Source: Flavobacteriales bacterium
Lineage (GTDB): Bacteria > Bacteroidota > Bacteroidia > Flavobacteriales_F > PHOS-HE28
Assembly: GCA_016705545.1 (NCBI GenBank)
Contig: JADIYA010000006.1
Location: 124,001 to 188,000, forward strand
Direction of reading: 5' to 3'
DNA length: 64,000 bases
The first letter of the stretch is position 1, and each line of letters starts with the position of its first letter. The position numbers and the translations under genes were made by a program. The notes beneath the pieces are model-generated. The model had not been told where the DNA came from. It ran no database searches and was given only the letters and a program-made list of their open reading frames with translations. Of the stretch, positions 8,821 through 17,905 are shown one piece after another.

Positions 8821-10062
8821 TTAGCTGATGCTGAATGAATGTTCGAGCAGCACCGCGCCCTGGTCGCCGGGAGGCAGCTTGCCGGTGCCATAGAAATCGC
8901 CGTCCTCCACATCGAAGCTCCCCGCGTTGAACAGGTAATCGGCCGTGTCACCAGCTACCGAGCTGAAGAGTGTGAAGGTGTAACGCCCATTGCGCAGCGC
9001 GCATTTCGGAAGGCTGATCGTGATGCGCTGCTTGCCGGTGGCGTCTCCGAAGACTTGCCCCGTCGCCTCGTTGTTGAATTGCGCTACGCGCGTGCCCAGC
9101 TCATCATCGATGCCGATGGCAAGGCGCAGTTCGCGGGTATCGCCATTGGATTCGAAGTCGAAGTGGAGCAGGGCAGGCGCGCCGCTCTGCAAAGCCGCGA
9201 TCTCCTCCATGCGCTCATTGGTGATGCTGAAAGCAGTGAAGCGCACGGCGCCGTTGCCTTGGCGGTCCTGCCGCAGCGCAAGGTCCTGCCTGGCGGCGTC
9301 ACTGCTGCTGCGGAGGTACTCGGCGATCACGGTGCCCGCTTCGCCCTGCGCCTTCACCTGCCCGTGCTTCAGATAGATGGCCGTGCTGCACAGGTTCTGG
9401 ATGGCGGCCATGTTGTGGCTCACGAAGAGGATGGTGCGCCCGCCGTGCGCCACTTCCTTCATCTTGCCCATGCACTTGCGCTGGAATTCGGCATCGCCCA
9501 CAGCGAGCACTTCATCCACCACGAGGATCTCAGGCTCGAGGTGTGCGGCCACGGCGAAGGCCAGCCGCACGTACATGCCGCTGCTGTATCGCTTCACCGG
9601 AGTATCCAGGAAGCGCTCCACCTCGGCGAAGGCGACGATCTCGTCGAACTTGGCGCTGATCTCCATCCGGCCCATGCCGAGGATTGCGCCATTGAGGTAG
9701 ATGTTCTCACGGCCGCTCAGTTCGGGATGGAAGCCCGTGCCCACCTCGAGCAGCGAGGCCAAGCGCCCTTCGATCTCCACGCGGCCCAGGGTGGGATGCA
9801 CGATGCGGCTGAGGATCTTCAGCAGGGTGCTCTTGCCCGCGCCATTGCGGCCGATGATGCCGACGCGATCGCCTGGTGCGATGTCGAAGCTCACATCCTT
9901 GAGCGCCCAGAACTCCGATGCTTCACTTGCACTGTTCGGCTTGAAGAGCCCCCGCGCCTTATTCGCGATCACATCGCGCAGCGCTGTGTAGGGCTCCGCG
10001 CGCTGGTGCCGCAGCACGTAGCGCTTGCCCAGTCCTTCCACACGGATGATCGGTGCGGCCAT
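8821..10062 (-). CDS. Polysaccharide ABC transporter ATP-binding protein (Wzt-like)
   Basis: This 413-residue ATPase has Walker A GIIGRNGAGKSTLLKI, an ABC signature region around YSSGMYVRLAFAVA, and Walker B ILVVDEVLAVGD, the set typical of the TagH/Wzt/RfbB export family. Residues about 260-413 form an extra beta-rich domain like the Wzt C-terminal domain, which in O-antigen systems recognises the modified end of the finished chain. It follows the permease by 3 bp. The role is energising export of a lipid-linked polysaccharide across the inner membrane. The methyltransferases downstream suit a system in which a methylated terminus is the export signal. Confidence 0.93.
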   Translation of the reverse strand: MAAPIIRVEGLGKRYVLRHQRAEPYTALRDVIANKARGLFKPNSASEASEFWALKDVSFDIAPGDRVGIIGRNGAGKSTLLKILSRIVHPTLGRVEIEGRLASLLEVGTGFHPELSGRENIYLNGAILGMGRMEISAKFDEIVAFAEVERFLDTPVKRYSSGMYVRLAFAVAAHLEPEILVVDEVLAVGDAEFQRKCMGKMKEVAHGGRTILFVSHNMAAIQNLCSTAIYLKHGQVKAQGEAGTVIAEYLRSSSDAARQDLALRQDRQGNGAVRFTAFSITNERMEEIAALQSGAPALLHFDFESNGDTRELRLAIGIDDELGTRVAQFNNEATGQVFGDATGKQRITISLPKCALRNGRYTFTLFSSVAGDTADYLFNAGSFDVEDGDFYGTGKLPPGDQGAVLLEHSFSIS

Positions 10063-10065
10063 GGG

Positions 10066-10907
10066 TCAGATGATGTCGGCGAAGCCTCGTTCCGTGCGCC
10101 GGAATCGCACCACGCCGATAAGCAAGAGGGCGAGCGAAGCACCGCACGAGATGAGGAAGCCCGTTTGATGGATGGGCTCATTGCCGCCGAGCAGGCACCA
10201 ACGGAAGCCATCGACCACTGCCACCATGGGATTGCATGCGTAGAGGAGCTTCAGGGCCTCCGGAATCGCCGGATTGCCGAACACCGCCGCACTGCTGAAC
10301 GCCACCGGCGTGATGTAGAGCCCGAACTGCACGATGAAGGGAACGAGGTAGCGGAAATCGCGGTACTTCACGTTCAACGATGCGATCAACAGCCCCGGAC
10401 CGAAGGAAGCTACCAAGGCGAGCAGGAGGAAGAAGGGCAGGAGCAACGCTTCGATGCCAGGGACGAATCCGTAGATGATCATGAGCACGGCCATCACGGC
10501 AAGCGCGAGTGCGAAGTCGATGAGGCTGGTGAGGACCGTGCTGAAGGGGAGCACCAAGCGAGGGAAATAGACTTTCGTGAGCAGGTTGCTATTGGCCACG
10601 AGCGAATTGGCTGTTTCACCGAAACTGGTAGCGAAGAACTGCCACGGAAGCACTGCGGCGCAAACGGTGATCACGCGCGGCGTTCCTGCGGCACCTCGGC
10701 ACCGAAGAGCCATCCGATGAAGCCCATGGCACCAATGGTGATGGCGGGCCGCAGCAGACCCCAAAGGATGCCGATGGCCGTTTGCTTGTAGCGCACCAGC
10801 ACATCGCGCCAGGCCAAGAAGAGGAGCAGCCCGCGATGTTCCCAGAGCTCGCGCCAGTACCGGAGGTCGGCGGTGCCGGGCTCGATGACGATGCGGTGGC
10901 GGTGCAT
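10066..10907 (-). pseudogene. Polysaccharide ABC transporter permease (Wzm-like), one frameshift
   Basis: The start is the ATG at 10907, because the promoter core lies only 16 bp upstream; a TTG at 10925 would overlap it. The first frame gives YWRELWEHRGLLLFLAWRD and RYKQTAIGILWGLLRP, classic for ABC-2 polysaccharide permeases. A single shift near 10680 leads to VLPWQFFATSF, SNLLTKVYFPRLVLP and the remaining membrane segments. Full length would be about 280 residues with six membrane helices. The rest of the operon is coherent, so I suspect a consensus indel, but a true break would abolish export. Confidence 0.85.
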
Positions 10908-10922
10908 GGCGCTGAAGGCGGC

Positions 10923-10930
10923 CAAATGTA
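10923..10930 (-). promoter_or_regulatory. Promoter -7 element of the polysaccharide operon
   Basis: The minus strand reads TACATTTG, an exact match to the Bacteroidota -7 consensus TAnnTTTG, followed by GCCGCC and then the permease ATG 16 bp on. No convincing -33 element was found. The very short leader agrees with other genes in this window. Confidence 0.55.
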
Positions 10931-10949
10931 CCCAAGGGGTATTGGCGCG

Positions 10950-11363
10950 CTAGTCCTTCGGGTACTTGTGCGGATCCGTGTTGTCCTCCTCGATCGCAGC
11001 TTTCACAACGCGCATCTTCTGGGCGAGCATGGCCATCTCGCGGTGGCCGTGCTGCAAGAGCCACTTGAAAGCCTCATCATCACCGTCGCCGGTGAGGGCC
11101 ACCTGCTTCAGCATGCTCATGTTGTTGCGCTCGAGCCAGTCCAAGGCAGCCGCATTCCCTTCGATTCCGTTGATCACCGCCATCAAGTGCGGATGGCCAT
11201 TGTCCATTAGCCACTTGCGCGCATCGGCCTTGTTGCGCAGAGCGAAGGAGAAGACGCCCAGCTCGGGATAGCCGTTCTGGATGAGCCAATCGCGCAGCGC
11301 CGCGTTGCCGCTGATGGCCTCGCCCCAGGCCAGCAGGATCTTCGCGGGGTAGTCGGTGCGCAT
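10950..11363 (-). CDS. Hypothetical protein with WL-x2-N/H-G repeats
   Basis: The 137-residue soluble protein has no signal peptide or membrane segment. It shows three or four degenerate helical repeats of about 30-35 residues, each with a W-L core: RDWLIQNGYPEL, RKWLMDNGHPHLM, LDWLERNNMSML and FKWLLQHGHREMA. Such short helical hairpins suggest an ankyrin-like protein-binding role, but I do not recognise the family. It ends 20 bp before the polysaccharide operon promoter on the same strand and probably has its own promoter. Confidence 0.75.
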   Translation of the reverse strand: MRTDYPAKILLAWGEAISGNAALRDWLIQNGYPELGVFSFALRNKADARKWLMDNGHPHLMAVINGIEGNAAALDWLERNNMSMLKQVALTGDGDDEAFKWLLQHGHREMAMLAQKMRVVKAAIEEDNTDPHKYPKD

Positions 11364-11483
11364 GGCCGAAAGGAACGACGAACGCCCGGCATTCCGCGCC
11401 CATCAACGCTTAGCTTGATCTCGGCACGATCGATCGTGGATAAGTGCGCACACCGGCCGCCCAAGCCCCGTCTGGCACCCGGA

Positions 11484-11491
11484 TACTTTTG
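11484..11491 (+). promoter_or_regulatory. Promoter -7 element of the PhoH gene
   Basis: TACTTTTG matches TAnnTTTG exactly and stands 22 bp before the PhoH ATG at 11514. It argues against the longer reading that begins at 11415. Confidence 0.5.
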
Positions 11492-11513
11492 GCTCACACC
11501 GTTCCTTGAGCGA

Positions 11514-12848
11514 ATGAAGAAGAAAGACCGGAAAATCTTCGTGCTTGACACATCCGTGATCCTGCACGACCACTCAGCCATCACCAACTTCGAAGAGCAT
11601 GATGTAGCCATACCGATACAGGTGCTCGAAGAGCTTGACACCTTCAAGAAAGGAAATGATACGATCAACTACGAGGCTCGGGAATTCATCCGCCACCTCG
11701 ACAGCATAGCGCAGCGCGACGTCCTCACGGACTGGATCCCGCTCAACGGCACCACCCACGGCAAGCTGAAGGTGGTGGCCAAGCACGACCTCAATGGGGT
11801 GGATGCCACCAAGGTGTTCCAGGACGGCAAGAACGATCACCAGATCCTCAATGCCACGCTCACCTTGCAGCGCCAGTACAAGGACCGCAAGGTGGTGCTG
11901 GTGACCAAGGATGTAGCGCTGCGCCTGAAGGCCAAGAGCCTGAACCTATTGGCCGAGGACTACCTCACTGGCAAGGTGCGCAATGTGAGCGATCAGCTCT
12001 ACACGGGCCGCACAGTGGTTGATGATTTCAATGAGGCTGCCATCGATGGTCTCTTCGAGAAAGGCTCAGTTCCCGCTGAGGAACTGGGGCTTGAGGTGCC
12101 CAAGGGCAACCATTTCTTCATCCTCAAGCACAAGAAGAAGAGCATCCTCGCCAAGTACGATCCACGCACCTCCACGGTCGATCGCGTAGAGAAGAAGAAT
12201 GTCTTCGGCATCGGCCCCAAGAATGCCGAGCAGGCCCTGGCCATGAGCGCGCTGCTCGATCCGGAAATCAAGCTCGTCACCTTGCAAGGCGCGGCGGGAA
12301 CGGGCAAGACGCTCCTAGCGCTCGCTTGTGCATTGGAGCAGCGCCGCGACTATCGCCAGATCTATGTCACACGACCGGTGGTGCCTTTGAGCAACAAGGA
12401 CATCGGTTATCTGCCCGGTGATATCCAGAGCAAGCTCGACCCCTACATGCAGCCGCTCTGGGACAACCTGAAGCTGATCAAGGGCCAGTTCGAGAAGCAC
12501 GACAGCACGCCCAAGCGCATCGACGAGATGCTGGAGAACGACAAGATCTCCATCGCACCACTGGCCTACATCCGAGGTCGCAGCCTGAGCAACATCTTCT
12601 TCATCGTCGATGAGGCGCAGAACCTCACGCCGTTGGAGGTGAAGACCGTGATCAGCCGTGCGGGTGAAGGAACCAAGATCGTCTTCACCGGTGACATCCA
12701 CCAGATTGACTCGCCTTTCCTCGACAGTGAGAGCAACGGCCTGAGCTACCTCATCGACAAGGCCAAGGGCGATCCACTCTTCGCGCACATCACGTTGGAG
12801 AAAGGTGAGCGCAGCCCGTTGGCGAATCTGGCGAACGACCGTCTCTAG
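11514..12848 (+). CDS. PhoH family protein with PIN domain (YlaK-like)
   Basis: From the ATG at 11514 the protein has 444 residues. Residues about 5-150 form a PIN nuclease-like domain (FVLDTSVILHDH with the first catalytic Asp; later VTKDVALRLKAKSL). Residues about 240-440 form the PhoH ATPase: Walker A LQGAAGTGKTLLAL, Walker B FFIVDEAQNL and a VFTGDIHQID sensor. The PIN-PhoH pair is associated with RNA processing and possible helicase activity. The substrate in this organism is unknown. It is monocistronic or leads the DUF4442 gene. Confidence 0.93.
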   Translation: MKKKDRKIFVLDTSVILHDHSAITNFEEHDVAIPIQVLEELDTFKKGNDTINYEAREFIRHLDSIAQRDVLTDWIPLNGTTHGKLKVVAKHDLNGVDATKVFQDGKNDHQILNATLTLQRQYKDRKVVLVTKDVALRLKAKSLNLLAEDYLTGKVRNVSDQLYTGRTVVDDFNEAAIDGLFEKGSVPAEELGLEVPKGNHFFILKHKKKSILAKYDPRTSTVDRVEKKNVFGIGPKNAEQALAMSALLDPEIKLVTLQGAAGTGKTLLALACALEQRRDYRQIYVTRPVVPLSNKDIGYLPGDIQSKLDPYMQPLWDNLKLIKGQFEKHDSTPKRIDEMLENDKISIAPLAYIRGRSLSNIFFIVDEAQNLTPLEVKTVISRAGEGTKIVFTGDIHQIDSPFLDSESNGLSYLIDKAKGDPLFAHITLEKGERSPLANLANDRL

Positions 12849-12888
12849 TGGGTTCGCCGGTCTCCGTCAGGCGAGTTCCGCTTCTAAG

Positions 12889-12913
12889 GGCATACCTTCC
12901 CTGATGGTATGCC
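12889..12913. other. Perfect 8-bp inverted repeat between PhoH and DUF4442 genes
   Basis: GGCATACC and GGTATGCC flank a 9-nt loop. The hairpin ends 30 bp before the next start codon and has no T-run on either strand, so it is a poor intrinsic terminator. It could be a protein-binding palindrome or a leader hairpin. Confidence 0.35.
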
Positions 12914-12943
12914 GATGCCTCATGAGTTGATAGCTTCGCTCGC

Positions 12944-13450
12944 ATGAAGCTCTCTGATCTTTTGGGCAAGGCGCGCCTTTCCTGGGCGCATCGCTGGCTC
13001 GCGAATCTCCTGCTGCCTTGGCTGATTCCCTTCAACAGGCCGCATGGTTTCCGGGTGGTTCCGTTGAAGGAAGGCGGCATGAGCGTGGAGCTTCCGTACT
13101 GGCGATCCAACCGCAATCACATCAAGGGCATGCATGCGTGCGCCTTGGCCACGGCGGCGGAGATGTGCAGCGGTCTTGCCGTGATCGAGCGCCTCGACCC
13201 CCAGGAGTACCGCATGATCCTGCGCGAGCTGCGCATGCAGTACCGTTACCAGGCCAAGCAACGCGTCGTCGCGTCGGCACCCGACCTTTCGGGTGCCATT
13301 GAGGAACAGGTGATCACACCCTTGCGATTGGCCGAGTCCGTGGACTACACCAGCACGGTTGAATTGCACGACACCAGCGGCAATCATGTAGCCACCGGAA
13401 CGGCTACCTGGCAGGTGAAGCCTTGGAGCAAGGTGCGCACGAAGCGCTAG
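12944..13450 (+). CDS. DUF4442 family hot-dog fold protein
   Basis: The 168-residue product resembles DUF4442, a hot-dog fold group related to PaaI/YiiD-type thioesterases. Features are LIPFNRPHGFRVVPLKEG near the start, NRNHIKGMHACALATAAE (the helix and active-site-like region), and a final strand ending TGTATWQVKPW. Acyl-CoA or acyl-carrier thioester binding is suggested by the fold; no substrate is known. The preceding palindrome may control it. Confidence 0.75.
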   Translation: MKLSDLLGKARLSWAHRWLANLLLPWLIPFNRPHGFRVVPLKEGGMSVELPYWRSNRNHIKGMHACALATAAEMCSGLAVIERLDPQEYRMILRELRMQYRYQAKQRVVASAPDLSGAIEEQVITPLRLAESVDYTSTVELHDTSGNHVATGTATWQVKPWSKVRTKR

Positions 13451-13467
13451 TCGGATCGATTGCTTAT

Positions 13468-14172
13468 TCAGGCACCAGCCGCTTCGATAAGGGCAGGCGC
13501 CACGAAAGGTGAAGGGAGAAACTCCTCTCGTAAGTGCGCAGCGTGCCGAATCGTGGCCCCATTCACATCTAACGCAGCAGGTTCCGTTCCAGACATCCGT
13601 GAAGCCATAGGCATAACGCAGTTCCAAGGCGAGCAAGGATCGGCCCGCCGTGAAGGTGAATCCGACGCGTAATAGCGCACTTAGCTGCGTGCGTTTCAAT
13701 CGGATGATATCCGCAGCTAGTTCCGTTGATTCCCTTATCATTGCCATCTTTATCCTCGGAAGACTGTTAGGCACCGCCAATGAGCTGCCGAAGGATGGTC
13801 CCGCAAGTTAGTGCGGCCGCACCGGATCTCTGCCTAACTCGGAAGATGCCCAGCAAGTTCAAGTCAATGTAATCGAATCCATAGCGCGTTCCGGTGGCAC
13901 CTTGTCCAGTCGGCAGCCAGCGATAACCTCGTTGGATGTAGCCCAATTCTGGCGCAAGGCTGAAGCGACCACCGGACAGGACCTCGAAAGCAACCCCTGC
14001 GGGCGGCACTCGAGCTCGGTCACGGACTGATCGGCAATCCGCTCGTCGGGCGTGAAGGCCACATTGGCCCAATTCGCACCTCCGCGAAGCCCGATTGCCA
14101 TCTGGGCTTTGATAGGTGCAAATGGAACGACAACGGAAAGGCGACAATCCGGAAGGTGTGCAGGCGCCTCAT
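13468..14172 (-). pseudogene. Outer-membrane beta-barrel protein (PorT-like), multiply frameshifted
   Basis: A start at 14172 (MRRLHTFRIVAFPLSFH) would overlap the stop of the YjdF-like gene by 4 bp. In one frame follows AQMAIGLRGGANWANV, typical of the Bacteroidota PorT/OMP_b-brl family. In a second come FSLAPELGYIQRGYRW and FDYIDLNLLGIFRV. In a third come GPSFGS and LLALELRYAYGFTDVW, late barrel strands. At least three shifts are needed to join them. The 3' end is uncertain. This may be a decayed paralogue of the intact barrel gene upstream. Confidence 0.65.
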
Positions 14173-14848
14173 CCGGCTTTAAGACGCTTTTCGGTTGCAA
14201 CTGCCGCTGCAATCTTGCAACCACGCTCGCCAGCACCATGGCCAGCACCATGGCCAGCACCGCTCCGCTGAAGGCCAGTCCCATGTCCTTCTGCGCGTCC
14301 CAGACATCGCCTTGGGTGCCCAGGTAGGCCACGCCCTGCGCAGGGAAGAAGATGTCGGCCACGGCCCATTCGAGCAGCTCGTAGGCCGCGCTGAAGCTCA
14401 TGGTGATCTCCACCGGCAGCACCCAGCACACCCACTTCGGCCATTGGAAGTGGTTCATGAAATAGTCGCGCATGGGGTAGGCCAGCAGGAGGCCGAAGCT
14501 GAAGTGAACGATGCGGTCGTAGTGGTTGCGCTCCCAGTGCAGCGTGTCCTTCAGCCAATAGCCGAAGGGGTTCTCGGCGTAGGTGTACATGGCGCCGTAG
14601 ATGTGCAGCAGGATGTACACGAACATGAGGGTGTAGCTGGCATCACTGAACTTGAAGCGCTTGTGCGTGAGGGCAATTCCGCCGATAAAGAGGATGGTGA
14701 GCGCGTTCTCCGTGATCCAGTTGGCGCGGTCGGTTGTGCCGATGAAGGTCCAGGCCCACACGAGCAGGAAGATGACGAGAAAGGCCTTGAGCAGCGGGTG
14801 GTCGCGGAAAGCTTTGCGGACAGGGGAGGAGGCCGTTGTGAAAGTCAT
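14169..14848 (-). CDS. DUF2238 (YjdF-like) inner-membrane protein
   Basis: The ATG at 14848 gives a protein of about 226 residues with five or six membrane segments. Conserved features of the YjdF/DUF2238 family are YAENPFGYW, HYDRIVHFSFGLLLAYP and EITMSFSAAYELLEW. The conserved His and Glu lie in membrane regions. The main frame does not stop where expected and runs into the next gene; a shift within the last 40 codons gives the end EKRLKAG at 14169, which creates an ATGA overlap with the barrel gene. I prefer that end. Function unknown. Confidence 0.7.
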
Positions 14849-14865
14849 GTGGATCGGATCAATGC

Positions 14866-15501
14866 TCAATCCTCCAGCTTTTCCTTGTCACTGACCGGAG
14901 GTGGCTTCGGATTATTGAAGCGGAAGTACGCCGTGAGCATGTATACCTGGTTCTGCGGGCGCACAACGGGATCCAGTAGTCCAGTGCTCGATTGCCCCCG
15001 CGCATCGAATCCCCAGCGTTGCCCTTCCATGCCGAAGCCCAAGGTGATGCTGAACTGCGATCGGCGCTCGTTTTCAGCGAGGGTCACGGGCTCATCGAAG
15101 GTGAGCTGGCCGTTCAAGTAGCGCTGCTCGCGCCCGCGCACGAACCAGCCCAGACCGGGCCCAGCGAGAATGAAAAGGCCGTTGGGCTTGCGGTCGGTGG
15201 AGATCTTCAGCAGCAATGGGACCTCGATGTAGCGCAGGGTGAATACGGTGCTGAGGCCTGATGCTGGTACACGGACCAAGGCACCCTTGGTCATCCAAAG
15301 CAACTCCGGCATCAGGGCTACCTGCGGGTGCAAGGGCGCCTCGAAGTACCAGCCGAACAAGGGGCCGGGCAGCATGTCGGCCTTGCTCCCGCCGAAAACG
15401 CCTGGTCCTCGGGTGGCGAGGCCGATGCCGATGCGCGGCCCATGCTGCGCCGAAGCCATGCAAGCCACGAAGGCGCAGAGAACGGTGATGAGGAAGCGCA
15501 T
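14866..15501 (-). CDS. Outer-membrane beta-barrel protein (PorT-like family)
   Basis: The 211-residue precursor has a clear signal peptide (MRFLITVLCAFVACMASAQ). The mature part has alternating amphipathic strands: GPRIGIGLATRG at the start, LMPELLWMTKGA, TLRYIEVPLLLKIS and LAGPGLGWF. This is the usual order of an eight-stranded Bacteroidota barrel in the PorT/OMP_b-brl group. It lies just before the YjdF-like gene, probably co-transcribed. Cargo or ligand unknown. Confidence 0.82.
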   Translation of the reverse strand: MRFLITVLCAFVACMASAQHGPRIGIGLATRGPGVFGGSKADMLPGPLFGWYFEAPLHPQVALMPELLWMTKGALVRVPASGLSTVFTLRYIEVPLLLKISTDRKPNGLFILAGPGLGWFVRGREQRYLNGQLTFDEPVTLAENERRSQFSITLGFGMEGQRWGFDARGQSSTGLLDPVVRPQNQVYMLTAYFRFNNPKPPPVSDKEKLED

Positions 15502-15527
15502 GCGCCGAAGATCGCACTTGGCCGCGA

Positions 15528-16703
15528 TCACGCTGTTGCCGTGATGAGCTGCTCAAGGCTGGCAGCGCTGCGGTCCCAATCGAACCGCTCTCGGACGAAG
15601 GCGTAGCCATTCCGTGCGATGCGATCGCGCTCCTCGGCATCGTCGAGCAGGCGCAGCACCAGGCGGGCGTAGTCTTCGGGCGTTTCTCCGATGAGCACGG
15701 CATCGCCGGGCGGCGCGCCCACGGCATTGTTCGCCAGGGCGCTGGTGATGCAAGGCATGCGCATGGCCATGGCCTCAAGCAGCTTGTTCTGAAGGCCGGT
15801 GCCGATCTGCATGGGGGCGATGAAGATGCGTGAGGCCGCGTAGGAGCTGCGGATGTCCTTCACCCAGCCGGTGACCGTGATGAGGGAATCCTTGCGGGCC
15901 AGGTCGCGCACGCTGGCGCTGGGGTCCACCCCGCTGATGAGCAGGTTGGTCCCGGGTTTCGCTTGTCGCACCAGCGGAAGCACCTTGTTCACCAGGAAGA
16001 GCACGCTGTCGATGTTCGGCGGGTAATTCATGTTGCCCGTGAATACAAGATCGAAGGTGGGCTGTTCCTCCTGCGGCGTGAAGTGCTCCATGTCCACGCC
16101 ATTGGGCACCACGGCCATGCGGTTGCGCCAAGGGTGATAGATGTAGTCACGGTCCTGCGTGCTGATGATCACCTGATGGTCGAACTGGTCGAACATGAGG
16201 TTCTCATAGCGGATGAGGCGTCGCGTCTCGAGCCGGAAGATGGGCTTGAGGTACCAGGGCGCGGTTTCCGTTCGGCGCTCCATGCCCTTGCTCAAGGTGT
16301 CCATGTAGTCGAGCGTCTTCGGCAATTCGTAGCGGTGCCGCACATACTCGGTGGTGCGCACGAGCTGGCAGAGCACGTGGTCCGGCCTGATCCGATCAAT
16401 CGCGGCATCGATCCGGCGCTGCGCATGGGCATGGTGGAAGTACACCACCTGCACGGGCAATCGCGAGAAGAGGGCCGTGAACAGCTTGAGCACGATCCGC
16501 CACCGTTGGATGCGCACCACTTCGATGCTGGCGCAGAAGCGGGCCAGATGATCCATATGCGCGGGGTCGGTAGGCGTATCGCTGAGGCAGACCAGGTGCA
16601 CCTCGTGGCGCTTGGCGAGACGCGCGATCAAATGATAAGCGCGCAGCTTGTCGCCCTTTTCCAGCGGATAGGGCACACGGGAGAGCAGCACCAGCAATCT
16701 CAT
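15528..16703 (-). CDS. Glycosyltransferase family 4 (TIGR03087-like)
   Basis: The 391-residue GT-B enzyme begins MRLLVLLSRVPYPLEKGDKLRA, a start typical of the TIGR03087/PEP-CTERM-associated GT4 branch. It carries VVPNGVDMEHFTP, FDLVFTGNMNYPPNID and IAPMQIGTGLQNKLLEAMAM, which together bind the nucleotide sugar. It overlaps the upstream GT4 stop by 4 bp, so the two probably act in sequence on one acceptor. It is not clearly tied to the 1-11 kb operon. Confidence 0.9.
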   Translation of the reverse strand: MRLLVLLSRVPYPLEKGDKLRAYHLIARLAKRHEVHLVCLSDTPTDPAHMDHLARFCASIEVVRIQRWRIVLKLFTALFSRLPVQVVYFHHAHAQRRIDAAIDRIRPDHVLCQLVRTTEYVRHRYELPKTLDYMDTLSKGMERRTETAPWYLKPIFRLETRRLIRYENLMFDQFDHQVIISTQDRDYIYHPWRNRMAVVPNGVDMEHFTPQEEQPTFDLVFTGNMNYPPNIDSVLFLVNKVLPLVRQAKPGTNLLISGVDPSASVRDLARKDSLITVTGWVKDIRSSYAASRIFIAPMQIGTGLQNKLLEAMAMRMPCITSALANNAVGAPPGDAVLIGETPEDYARLVLRLLDDAEERDRIARNGYAFVRERFDWDRSAASLEQLITATA

Positions 16704-17905
16704 GCCTTCAGCAGGCGCTTGTAGAAGGCAGAGAGGTCCTCTACGATGGGCGCATCGGCGTAGGAGCGCAGCACCAGCTTGCGTGCGGCCTTGCCGATGG
16801 CGGTCGCGCGCTCCGGATCGCCATGCAGTGCGATGAGGTGCTCGGCGAATTCCTGCGCGGTGGTGGCCAACAGGATGTCCTTTCCGTCGGTGCAGGCGAT
16901 GCCCTCTGCGCCGATGGGCGTGCTCACCACGGTCTTGCCCATGGCCATGCCTTCAATGATCTTCACGCGCATGCCGCCCGCGCTGAAGAGCGGTACCACC
17001 ATGACCTGGTACTTGTGCATGTAGCTCACGGCATTCTTCACGCGGTCCTTCACCTGCACGCCTTGCATGTCAACCCGCAATAGATCAGCGGGCATCTTAT
17101 TGCCAGCCAGATGAAGCTGGGCCTTGGGCTGCTTGCGGATAACCTTGGGCCAAACGCTCTCCAGCAGCCAGCGGATGCCTTCCTCGTTCGGGAGCCAATC
17201 CATGCTGCCCAGGTGGAAGAATGCGGGAGCGCGATTCGGATCGATGGGGTCCGACGGGTATTCGGCTGGATCCACGCCGAAGGGGATGGAGACCACCGGG
17301 GTGCGCGTGCCGTGAGCCCGGAAGTGCTTGGAATCGCTGGGGCTGATCGCGGCCACCCCGTCCACGCGGTCGAGCACGGCCATCTCGTAATCCTCGAGTT
17401 GCTTGGCGAGGTAGCGCCGGTAGGGGCGCTTGATGATGTTGCGCTCACCGCTGGCAATGCGTGCCTGGATCAAGTGCTCGAGGTTGTGGCTGCGCAGCAC
17501 GATGCGGGCCTTGGAGTAACGGCGTATGGTGGCGATGTACGGCGTCATGAAGAGGCTCTCGAGCTGAACGATGTCGAACTTCTCCTCGGAGAGCAGCCGG
17601 ATGAGCCGGATGTCCATGTCCGGCGAGAAGAAGCGGCTGATGTTGTAGTTGTCCGCTGTGAGCAGGTCTGACAAAGCGTCCACCACATTGATGGCGGTGT
17701 CCACGAATACGCCTTCCATCCGGGTGGCGCGCATGAAATCAGGGGGTACGGATCCTGGATCCAGCGGCTGCTTGGCGGTACTGATGCAGAGCACCTTCAC
17801 CTGATGGCCGGCGCTGAGCAGGCCCCTCGTGATGTTGTGCATGGCCTTGCTCCCACCATCGATGGGCGGCCAGGGCGGCTTATTGCAGAGCTGCAGGATG
17901 CGCAT
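16700..17905 (-). CDS. Glycosyltransferase family 4 protein
   Basis: The start is the ATG at 17905 (MRILQLCNKPPWPPIDGGS), giving 401 residues. The N-terminal half has the GGSKAMHN loop. The C-terminal half has FFHLGSMDWLPNEEG and PLFSAGGMRVKIIEGMAMGKTVV, a donor-site variant with a G-x-R-x-K-I-x-E core. It overlaps the LptF/LptG stop by 26 bp and the next GT4 by 4 bp. Linkage to an LPS exporter subunit hints at lipopolysaccharide core assembly; this is inference. Confidence 0.9.
   Translation of the reverse strand: MRILQLCNKPPWPPIDGGSKAMHNITRGLLSAGHQVKVLCISTAKQPLDPGSVPPDFMRATRMEGVFVDTAINVVDALSDLLTADNYNISRFFSPDMDIRLIRLLSEEKFDIVQLESLFMTPYIATIRRYSKARIVLRSHNLEHLIQARIASGERNIIKRPYRRYLAKQLEDYEMAVLDRVDGVAAISPSDSKHFRAHGTRTPVVSIPFGVDPAEYPSDPIDPNRAPAFFHLGSMDWLPNEEGIRWLLESVWPKVIRKQPKAQLHLAGNKMPADLLRVDMQGVQVKDRVKNAVSYMHKYQVMVVPLFSAGGMRVKIIEGMAMGKTVVSTPIGAEGIACTDGKDILLATTAQEFAEHLIALHGDPERATAIGKAARKLVLRSYADAPIVEDLSAFYKRLLKA

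Noticed and set aside
8839..10791. Long plus-strand open frame opposite the ABC transporter genes
   Set aside because: It is the antisense of a well-supported ATPase and permease; the translation has no family features and is a product of high GC.
11415..11513. Longer start for PhoH
   Set aside because: A promoter core lies inside this stretch, and the extra residues do not resemble the family.
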